Positions 41,401-51,500 of a stretch of DNA of 64,000 bases are shown one piece after another. The notes beneath the pieces are model-generated. The model saw only the letters and a list, made by a program, of their open reading frames with translations. It was not told the DNA's origin and did not search any database. The DNA is from Eudorina sp. 2006-703-Eu-15. Taxonomy: Eukaryota > Chlorophyta > Chlorophyceae > Chlamydomonadales > Volvocaceae. The position numbers were made by a program, and so were the translations under genes. Each line of letters starts with the position of its first letter. Position 1 is the stretch's first letter. The stretch spans positions 437,952-501,951 of the forward strand of contig BDSI01000044.1 of the NCBI GenBank assembly GCA_003117195.1, read 5' to 3'.

Positions 41401-42226
41401 CCCCGCCGCCGTTCAAGTCCTCGGCCGCGGCGGCGGCGGCGGCGGCCGCCGCCGCAAATCCAAATCCGATCGGGCCGTCCGGAGGCGGAGGCGGCGGGGG
41501 CGGCCGCGGCAGGTCCAGCGCCTCCAGCTGCGCCACCGCCTCGGCGTCCGAGATGACGCCCAGAAGCGCCGACTCACAGGCTATGAGGGCGGCGACGGCG
41601 GCGGCGCTGAGGCGGCTGCGCCACTGCGTCTGCTGCAGCAGGATGCGCCGCAGGTCGCCCAGGCGGTCCGCAGCCACGGCGTCCTGCACCAGCCGCGTGA
41701 TGCAGCTCTCGGGCAGGTCGCCCAGGACGTGCACGGTGCGCAGGCGCGGCCACTTATCAAAGGCGGACAGGATGCAGCTGCGGTACGGCGGCCGCGCCGG
41801 GTCGGGCGTGAGGGGCGGCAGGAGGTGGGGTGGGGTGGAGGGGGCGGGGCGCGGGCGGGGCCCCGGTTGTGGCGGGGCTTGCATGGCGGGGCGGTCCAGG
41901 CCTTCGGAGGGGGCGGCGCGTGTCAGTTCATGCAGGCTCACACGCCTGCAGCGGTCGAGGAAGAGCGCTTGCTGGGCGTGGGCGAGGTGGAGGACGATGT
42001 GCGTCCGGGTTCGGTCGATCGCGTTGCAGACCGACTTGCAGGTTTCGCGGAGCGCCAAGACGTCTGGAGGATGCAGGAATGATATGATGCTCAGCAGCAA
42101 GTCGTTGTTCAAGTCCAGAAGCCCGAGGCTCCGGCGGTGACAGCAGTCGACACCGCCCGGATGGCAGTGAAGGGAATCCTCGACATGCCGTCGAGCAAAT
42201 TTCCTTGGCCTTTCCATTGTTACCAT
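32204..42226 (-). CDS. Very large F-box protein rich in low-complexity sequence, 4 exons, about 2,965 aa
   Basis: Likely substrate adaptor of an SCF ubiquitin ligase, inferred only from an N-terminal F-box at about residues 35-72 (GLLDLNNDLLLSIISFLHPP, then ALRETCKSVCNAI). Exons: 42226-39422, 39115-37373, 37011-33964, 33505-32204, each an exact number of codons, with donors CAG|GTGCCA, AAG|GTGGGG and GAG|GTGAGC. No WD40, Kelch, LRR or other substrate domain is recognised. Conserved-looking helical blocks are separated by homopolymers: poly-Ala, poly-Gly and poly-Pro throughout; an acidic Glu/Asp block right after the first junction; a Thr-Gly dipeptide run near 35899-35960; and CAG-coded poly-Gln near 36146-36172 and 33330-33372. 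The first ATG is taken; a second at 42217 would remove three residues. The stop is TAG at 32206-32204; the same frame then stays open for a further 105 codons. Exons this long are unusual for this window, so unseen introns inside them are possible. Confidence 0.75.
33695..33775. repeat. GGGCTGAGGCT tandem repeat in an F-box intron
   Basis: Four to five imperfect copies of a unit of about 16 bases (GGCTGGGCTGGGCTGA) lie in the last intron of the F-box gene, between exons 37011-33964 and 33505-32204. Confidence 0.75.
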
Positions 42227-43497
42227 GTAACACAACTACCGAAACAAAATCCGCTTGCATTCACCGCTGCCGTTGTGAATGATGGCGTAGACTGCCCAAA
42301 CGTTATCCCGAAACATTATAATTCATGCGTAAGTAATTTTAAAAGGCTGCTGATACAACTCCAAGGCGTTTGTACGACGCTGACGAACCGTCAACGCTTG
42401 GTCTTCATGCCTCGGTTTCAGGCTGTCACCGAACATGCCCGTAGGAGAATATGGCCGCGTGGCTTACTAAGGCGCACATCTAGACTTTATAACTACCAAG
42501 ACTTTTACGCCGTACCGGCCATTACCAGCCGTACTCTGAGCTGGTGGACGACTACCCTGTGGCACCACCCGGTCGAATGCGCGACCGGAAATAATATAAT
42601 AATGCGCACATCGGCAGCTCGCACCCCTACATACATGCGCATACATGCTGTGGGGCTGACGGCATACTCCTGCCACCGTGGCTGCCCGCTGCCCGCACCC
42701 ACCCCATCACACCCCCAGACCACCCATCCCCGGGTGTCCCGCTCCCACACCGCCACCATTATTACAAACGGGGTCGGCCCAGCCACGGTCGCTTACATGG
42801 TTCCAGCAACCCGCTGAAGTACGAACCCACCCACCGGGTATACGGCAGCAAGCGCACAATGGTGACACCGCACATCATCAGGAGGGGGGCCCGCACCGCC
42901 GACAGACCGACCTCCCGCGGGGCGTGGGGGTGACCTCAGCCGCCTGCAGCCCCTCCCGCCCTCCTACCCGTCAGACACCGCCATCACCTCCCGGGTAAAA
43001 CCACCCTCGCCACCACCTCCAGGCTCCATCCCTCAGATCCCCCCCCCCCCCCACACACACACACACCCGGTACCGCGACCGCCTGCGCCCCCGCCCACCG
43101 GCAGCTCCTCCGCACCGCCGCACCACAGCAGCAGCCCCAGCCGCCCACACCCGCGCTACAGATCCTGCCTTGAGCTCATCTCTCGTCCAGTCAACGCCCT
43201 TCCCCCCTCCTTCCCCTCCCTCCCCCTCCCTCCCCATCCCGCGGCGCCACAACCTGCGCATCGCACAGACCGCCTCAGAGCACCACCCGCAAGCCACAAC
43301 GCAGCATCTCCCCCCCCTGTACCCAACCGGCCCTGCCCTGCACCCATCCCCCCGAACTACGGTAGCGCTCCTATCTCAAAACTACGTGCCCTCCTCCTGC
43401 TCCTCTTCCTCCTCCTGCTCCTCTTCCTCCTGCTCCTCCTCCTGCCCCTTCGCCCGCCGCCTCCTCCCGCCGCCTAGCCTCCTACACCCTCCCCGTC
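42227..43497. other. 1.27 kb between eIF2B epsilon 3' end and F-box start
   Basis: Both flanking genes are on the minus strand. This stretch holds the eIF2B epsilon 3' untranslated region and the F-box promoter. The part nearest the F-box start, 42227-42660, is clearly AT-richer. A plus-strand open frame runs from ATG 42161 to 42817 with no recognised domain. Minus-strand TGTAA motifs are at 42797-42793 and 42766-42762. A C/T-rich tract is at about 43195-43500. Confidence 0.5.
42793..42797 (-). terminator. Candidate TGTAA polyadenylation signal for eIF2B epsilon
   Basis: First minus-strand TGTAA noticed after the eIF2B epsilon stop, about 700 bases downstream; a second is at 42766-42762. Long 3' untranslated regions are usual in volvocine algae, but the assignment is positional. 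Confidence 0.3.
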
Positions 43498-46150
43498 TCA
43501 AGACTCGTCGTCCTCATCGTCCTCATCGTCCTCGTCGTCGTCATCTTGTCTCAGCCAGTCCAGGAAGCGCGCCACGTCATGCGTCTCCACGTAGCGCCGC
43601 TCCTCGGGGTCCGCCTCCGCCTTCTCGTCTGACCAGGCCAGCAGCGCCTCCTCACTCACCACGTCAGCGTCGTACAGCTGACGCAGGATGTGCGCAAAGA
43701 GCGGCGCGTAGTGGGCGCCGCCGCCGCCGTCCGCCTCGAAGACCCCTTCGCAGTTGCAGTACTCCTCCAGCGTGAGGAGCAGCTCCACCTGGCACCAGGG
43801 AGGGGGGCGTGGCGGGGCGTGGGTGGGCGGGGGGCATGCACGTGAAAACAGGGCCCAGACACACCAAGCCCGGGAAAGGAAGGGGGGTTACGGAATGCCG
43901 GACAAGCTCCACCTTGCGCCAGGGAGCGGGCCGGGTGGGGCGGGGAGGAGGGGAAAAGGGGCACAGCAAAGTCTCACTCGCGATTTACACGACGCGCGCG
44001 ACCTGTCAATTCGCCTGGTGTTGAGGCACGGCGTTGAGGTACAGTGTGGAGGGGGAAGGGGGGCTCCAGGCACTCGCGGGAGCAACGACGCCCGCGGTCC
44101 TGAGAGCGGAGAAGGACGGGCCACGCCGCCGCATGGGGCCCTGGAGACCACAGGCAGACAGGCAGCCCCGAGCCCCGACCCCCTTCGCACCCACCTCGCC
44201 CGCCCAGGTGCATCCACCCCCACCCACAACCCCCCACCCACACCCACCCCCCCACCCCCCACCTGGTCGTCCTCGGACCTCAGGAAGCGCTGCAGCAGGT
44301 CCCTCCAGTCGCTGAGCGCCTGCTTGAAGGAGCGCAGCAGAGCCAGCTTGCCGTCGGAGGTGCTGGTGTCGGGGGCGGCTGGGGAGGGGAGGGGGGGGAC
44401 GGGAGGAGAACGGGGGCGGGCGGGGTGAGAGGAGCGAGGAGGGCCACCCACCTACCAGTACCAGGGCCAGGGCCGGGGCCAGGGCCGGGGGTCTCGCGAT
44501 CCCATGTAACCGTACCGTACGACACACCGTATGACACACCGTACGACACACCGCAGGCGCGAGAGATGCATGCGCGCCACGCAGTCAGACGACCCCGGGG
44601 CCACGCGGCGCCTCACGGCCCCGCCCGACCCTCAACTTCCCCCCCGACCCCCACCCACCACCACCCTGCATCCGCCTGCACTGGCAGCCGGCAGCACGCC
44701 CTTCCCCTTCCCCTGCTCCTCCTCCTCCTCACCCGTCTTGAACAGGGGCACGTAGTCCGCGGGGGTCCGGGGCGGCGGCGGCAGCCCCAGGGCCAGTAGC
44801 GCCGTCAGCATGTAGCGGGCGCAGTCGGCGAAGGTGCGGTCCTCGGCGATTTTGAGGCCGTTGAGTTCAATCACCACATTGGACTGTGAGGGGGCCGGGC
44901 AAGGGGGGTGGGGTGGGGTGGGGTGGGGTAGGGAGAGTTGAGGACACAGGACATTGGTGGACATGATATATATACATTCATACATATATGTTGGAAGGAC
45001 GGCTGAGGGGATGAGGAGGTGCCGGGTCCTGAGCACAAGTCCGATCGGGGAAGGGGAGGGGGGGTGGAGGGAAGGTTGCAGGTTGCATCGTGAGCAGGCA
45101 CCCGGGGAGGGGGGTTGGAGGGAAGGTTGCAGGTTGCATCGTGAGCAGGCACCCGGGGAGGGGGGGTTGGAGGGAAGGTTGCAGGTTGCATCGTGAGCAG
45201 GCACCCGGGGAGGGGGGGTTGGAGGGAAGGTTGCAGGTTGCATCGTGAGCAGGCACCCGGGGAGGGGCGCCCGCGGGGCGATGCGCGACGAATCCGGTCC
45301 CTAGGCGTTGCCACGCACGTGGGTGCCGTTCCCCACGTGGGTGCCGTACCCCCAACCCGAGAGCCCCGGGGGGGGGGCCGCGCCAAGCAGCACCTCTGCT
45401 ACCGCCTGCTACCCGCTGCTGCTGCTGCTGATGTGGGGGAGGGCGGGGGTGAGCCCTTCCCTGGTAGAGCCCCGGTCGGGCGAATCCACCCCCACCCCCA
45501 CGACGACCACGGGTGGTACAGGTCCCCCGTACCCCGCCCCGCCCCGCCCCGCCCCGCCCCGCCCGCCCCGCCCCGCCCGCCCCGCCCCGCCCCGCCCCGC
45601 CCCGCCCCGCCCGCCCCGCCCGCCCCGCCCCGCCCCGCCCCGCCCCGCCCCGCCCCGCCCCGCCCCGCCCCGCCCCGCCCCGCCCGCCCCGCCCCGCCCC
45701 GCCCCGCCCGCCCCGCCCCGCCCCGCCCCGCCCCGCCCCGCCCCGCCCCGCCCCGCCCGCCCCGCCCCGCCCCGCCCCGCCCCGCCCCGCCCCGCCCCGC
45801 CCCGCCCCGCCCCGCCCGCCCCGCCCGCCCCGCCCCGCCCCGCCCCGCCCGCCCCAACCCGCCCCGCCCCGCCCGCCCCGCCCCGCCCCGCCCGCCCCGC
45901 CCCCCCGCCCGCCCGCCCCGCCCCGCCCCGCCCCGCCCCGCCCGCCCCGCCCCGCCCCGCCCCGCCCCGCCCGCCCCGCCCCGCCCCAACCCCGCCCCGC
46001 CCCGCCCGCCCCGCCCCGCCCGCCCCGCCCCCCCCCCGCCCCGCCCCGCCCGCCCCGCCCCGCCCGCCCCGCCCCGCCCCGCCCCCGCCCCGCCCGCCCC
46101 GCCCCGCCCCGCCCCGCCCCGCCCCCCCGCCCCCCCCCCGCCCCGCCCCG

Positions 46151-46199
<49 letters not shown>

Positions 46200-48011
46200 C
46201 CCCGCCCCGCCCCGCCCCGCCCCGCCCCGCCCCGCCCCGCCCCAACCCGCCCCGCCCCAACCCGCCCCAACCCGCCTCGCCCTCCTTCGGACACCGTGAC
46301 CACCCCAGCCCCCAGCGGGCACAACCCTAGCCACGCACCACGTCGAAGCGCATCTTGATGCAGCGCAGGAACGTCTCCTCCACCTCCCGCCGCCACACCC
46401 GCTCCGGGTCGCGGCCGACGCCGTCCTCCGACTCGTCGTCGCTGTCGCCGTCGCCGTCGCCGCCGTCGCCGCCCCCCGCGCCGCCCACCTGCGCATCCGC
46501 GCCGCCGGCGCCCCCCGCTAGCGCCGCCGCCGCCTCGTCCGCCGCCGCCGCGTCCTCCGCCGTCAACAACAACCTGGAGGGACCCCGATTGCCAGCCGCG
46601 GCCAGTACGGAGGGTGGTTGATTCGTCGGTTGGTCGATCGGTTGGGTGTCCTGTGCTGGGCCGACCGCGCCTTCGGCCCCACCCCCACCCACTTCACCAC
46701 ATCGGCACACGCAGCAGAACCCCACCACAGAGCGTGCTGGGCCTTACGTTACTGCCGCCTTCCATTGCCGTTCCCTGCCGTAGTACTGTCTCCCCTTTTT
46801 GCCCTCCGCGCCTTGCCCCACCTGTCCGCCCTGCCTCCCGCTTCGCCTCTTCCCCTCCCCCTCCCCGTCCCCTCCCTGCCGCCAACGGAGCTCCCATCCC
46901 AGCTGGCCGAGGTTGAGGTGGTCGCCTGCCAGCTGCCAGCTGCCAGCTGCCAGCTGCCAGCTGCCAGCTGCTTCACGTCCATCGATGCCATGCACGCTGC
47001 CTTCATCCCCCTACCCCTCCCCCACCCCACCCGCCCACCCACCTGCCACCCGAATCAACTCCTGGCAATTCGCCATCCCCCCTCACAACCCTTCAATGTC
47101 TCCCCCCCAAACCCCCACCGCCACTCATTTCCCGTCATCCCCCTCCCTCTCATATCCCCCTCCCCCCCCCTCCCCCTCACCCCAGCCGCCCCCTCCCCTC
47201 CCCAACCCCCCCCCCCGACTCACGTGGTGGGTGGCGCAATCGAGAACCGGTCCAGGTCGTTGGCGCTCTCCCGGGGGTCCCAGCGGTAGCCCGCCCCCCC
47301 GGGGCCCACCGCGGAGGGCGGGAAGGACACCGCCGCCTCCTCGCCCTGCAGCTGGCGACCAAGCGCCAGGGCCTCGGCGGCCCGCAGGGCGCTGGCGCTG
47401 GGCCGCTCCAGGCTCTTGCCTGAGGGCGGAGGACGGAACGGGGTGAGTGGGGGCTAGGGCTAAATTGATACAGCCCAGGGCGGGGAGGGGGGACGGAAGG
47501 ACGGGCGCGGAGGCGGAGAGGGGGGGCGGTGAGGAGGGCGGCAGGGAGGGCAGTTTAAGGGGTGGGAGGTTGAGTGCACCACAGAGACGCAGCGGGCGGG
47601 TGGCGGGAGGTCCGCGTCGTCACCAACAGCAGCACCAGTAGCAGTAGCAGCTGCAGCACGGGCATGGAGGAGGTGGAGGCGCAGCCGCAGCCGCAGCCGA
47701 CGAAGAGCGATTGTGCGAGGAGCGCCCAGCGTATTGGTGTGCGGCCGAGGACAGGTTGCAAAGGGGGCAGGAAACACGAGGACAGGGTGGCCGAGATGCG
47801 CTGACCCACTGGGCTGCGCTGACTGGCCAACGGTATCCCCAGGGCAAGCTCAATCCCAAGGTGACGACCTAACGACCCCCTCTTCTCCCCGCCCCCAAAA
47901 ACATTTCTACCCGGCCACCCCCCCCCCCTTTTTGGACTGACCCAGTTCGTCGTAGCCCGAGAGCCCCCCGGGCCCCGCGTTCTCGTCCTCGTCGTCATCG
48001 TCCTCGTCCTC

Positions 48012-48042
<31 letters not shown>

Positions 48043-48513
48043 GAGGCATCGCCGCCGCGGGGACCGCCGCCCCTGCGGGCCCCCGGGGACGAGGCGGCGG
48101 CGGCGGCGGTCCCGGGCGCCGCCGTCGAGTACTCGAGCTCGTCGTCGCTGTCTTGCTGCGGGGGTCGAGCGCAGGTCCGTGTCCGGGCGGGTGCAGTTGG
48201 GTGTGTAGGTAAGGGACCAGCTGTGTGCAGTTGGGTGTGTAAAAGATAACACAGTTGGGTGTGGATGCGGGTGCAGGGGTGCAGGGGTGCGAGGCGGGGG
48301 TGCAGGGGCGGGGTTCGGTGGACAGGGCCAGACAGTCGAGGCAGGCGGGAGGGAAGGCTGAAACGAAACGTTGCTCTGGCAGCGGCGCAGTATGTTCGTA
48401 TGTCTGCCAATGTCTTATCATTCCCCCCTTCTCCCCTCCACACAGCCTGCGGACCCCTGGACTTCGCTTCTCGCGGCTCAGTTCTCTTTCACACACACTC
48501 TGCCTGCTTAAGC

Positions 48514-48589
<76 letters not shown>

Positions 48590-51500
48590 GCGCCTGCATA
48601 TGGTAAGTTTTTTCCTCGCAGGTTCTATGGTAAGTATATTGCCACCTGGGATAGGGCGGGCGGGCGGGTTGCAATTCTAAACACACACACCCCAGGCTCT
48701 CACCGCACCGAACACTTGTTGGCAGAGGCTGATGCGGGTGTTGGGCGGCACCACGTGGCGGCTGTCCACCACACAGTTGTACGAGATGATGGCGCCGGGG
48801 CCCACGGAGCAGCCGGTACGGAGTACGGCACCTTCGCAGATCAGCGCCGAACGGAGTACGACGCCGTCCTGGGGGTGATGATGATGGTGGTGGTGCGTGG
48901 GGGGGGGGACGTTTGGCGGGGTGGGTAGGTGGGTGGGTTGGGGGTGCAGAAGGGCGGGAGCGAGCCGGGTTGCGGCCTGAACGGATGGGTGGAGGGACAT
49001 TTGGAGCCTACCCCAAAGCAGGGAGGCACCGGACTGCTGCGCCCCCCTCGCAGCCTGGCAAAGAGGCCAGTGACCACCCATTGCCCGCCCCCATACACAG
49101 CCGCCACATGTCTTGGTCGGGAACCCCCGCACGACCACCACCCCCGCCCGGGTCATGACCTTCCCCACATCAGCCCAACGCCCTCAGTCCAATGCCCCCA
49201 GTCAAACCCCAATGGAACCGCCGTGAAGGGGTCCATGCGGTCGGGCAGACTGCCCCTCCCCATCGCCCACACCCGCTAGCGGCCCCCCTCCCTTTCCCCT
49301 GCTCCAAAACCCCCTCCCCTCGGCCCGCCCCGCCCCGCCCCAATCCGCCCCGCCCCTGCCCGACCCGTGGGTCACCTGGATGGTCACCCCGTCCTGAACG
49401 TAGCTGCCCACGATGTCCACATTGCGGCCGATGCGCACATTGCGACCGATGACCGACTGCACCACTCGGCTGCCCTCGCCTGGGGGGAAGAGGGGGTGGG
49501 GGGGGGGTATAGGAAATTGATACACATAATGGCTAGTGAATTCCCCCCACCCCCCTCTGTCACGCTCCCCTTCTCCCTCCCCCTCCCCCCTCACCGATGG
49601 CCGTCCCCGCCCCGATGCACACGTCCTCCCCCGGCACCGTGGACCGGGCCAGGGTCACGGTGGTCTCCATGTAGCGCTGACCCCGGGAGTAGCTGGGGGG
49701 GAGGGGAGGGGGGAAGGGAGGAGGGGGAGAGGGTTTAGGCGAGGGGAGTGGTTGCCGGTTTGGAGGGAGAGGGCAGGGCAGGGGGAACGAGGGGAGGGCA
49801 GGGAGGCAGGCAGGGGCAAGACAGATGGGGGAGGAAGGGGAGAGACAGAGAGCGGCGCAGTGGGGGCAGGGCCCCTTGCAGGTCACGGGCGCGCGCATGA
49901 AATTCGTCTGGTCTCATCCCAACATCCGCCAATTCGCACCCCTCCTCGCCCCGTCCTCCCCGTCCTCCGCCCCCCTCAGCCCCCACCGGTAGCTGGTCTG
50001 CCCCCAGGTGGGATTGCCCCCCAGCGTGAAGACGTTGGTGTCGGGCACGAAGGGAAAGGCCCAGCGCTGCAGCAGGTCCCGGCTGACCGCGTCGTAGGAG
50101 CGCAGGTTGTGCACCCGCGCCGCGTACTCGTGACACAGCTCGTACACGTGCAGCTTGTTGCCCAGCTCCTCCTCCGACAGCACACCCGACACGAAGTCGC
50201 GCTTGATGTTCTGCGGAGGCGCGGAAGGGGTGGCGGGGGGAGGGCCGGTCAGCGGAGAGCGGACGGGGAAGGAGGGGAAGGAGGAGAGAAGGGGGAGGCG
50301 GACAGACAGACGGACGGACGGATGGATCGATGAGTGGACGGATAACAATATACCACCAGGCCTAATACACTCCCGCCCCCCCCCCCGCCCCCCCCCCGCC
50401 CACAAACGCACCCAGCCCTTGATTCCCCGCCCTGACAGGGTCGGCCCGTCACCCCCCCTATGTCACCGAGACCGCAACACCGCACCTCTTCCCCCGCCCC
50501 GCCTTCCCCCGCCCCCCCATCCCCTCCTCCGCACCTGGTAGTCGAAGTTGTCGGAGAAGAGCAGCAGCACCTCGGGGGCGCAGATGGCGATGTGGGTGTC
50601 CATCAGGTCGCACCGGAACTGGGGGGAGGGTCCACGAGGGGCCAAGAGGGGCGGGGGGGCCGGGGCAAGGGGACGTTGGCAGACATATCCAAAAAGGGGG
50701 AGGAAGTGCCGGATGGGCGGGCAGGGCAGGGCAGGGCAGGGCGGGGCAGGGGGTATAGGAAATTGGCAGACATATTCATACTGCGGGGGCAAGGGGGGGG
50801 AGGCGAGCCGGTGGAGGTAAATGGGCTGCGCCGATTGGCTGGGGGGAGGGGGGCCCAGAGGCCCGGTTTAGAGCAACCAAGGAGAGGGGGTATGCCGCAG
50901 TAGGGACTGAGCAGGCGGAGAATTCAGGACCTGGACGGTTTTTGAGCAGCAGGGGAATCCCTGGAACACGGATGTGTTTGTTTGCGTGGGGGGCGCAAGG
51001 GCCGGGACCCGGGAGCGACGGTTGCTGGGCCCACTGCAGAGCCCCACCAGCCCCGCACCCGCCTAACCTCGCGCCCCGCACCGCCCCCGCCCCACAAGGA
51101 TGCTCTCCCCCCAAAGCCTTCGTGGACATCCCATCCGACCGCCCCCGCGCCCCCCGCGCCCCCCCCCCACCTGCAGCTCATCCCGCTCACTGAAGAGGGC
51201 GCAGTCCAGCTTAGTGAACGCCGCTGGCCGCCCGGGCTCAATCTCCGTGTACTTGAGCAGCCGCTGAGGGGAGGGACGGCGAGGCCGCCGGTGGGAGGGA
51301 CGGGACCGGGGAAATGGGGTAGGGCGGGGTGAAGGCGGGTTTGGTCACGGACCCCAGGGCGGGGGGGGGCCCACACAGATGGGGCAGAGAAGCCGAAGCG
51401 CAGCCACCCCATTCCCCAGCGGGCGGGGGGCGGCGGGGCCCGCGGGAGGGGGGATATAGGAAATTGGTAGACAAAGTCAAACTGCGCTGCTGCCAGAGCA

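Noticed and set aside
45193..46496. Pro/Ala/Arg- and Gly/Ala/Arg-rich frames of up to 472 codons across the pentamer array.
   Set aside because: Translation of CCCCG repeats on either strand; the region is an intron of the eIF2B epsilon gene.
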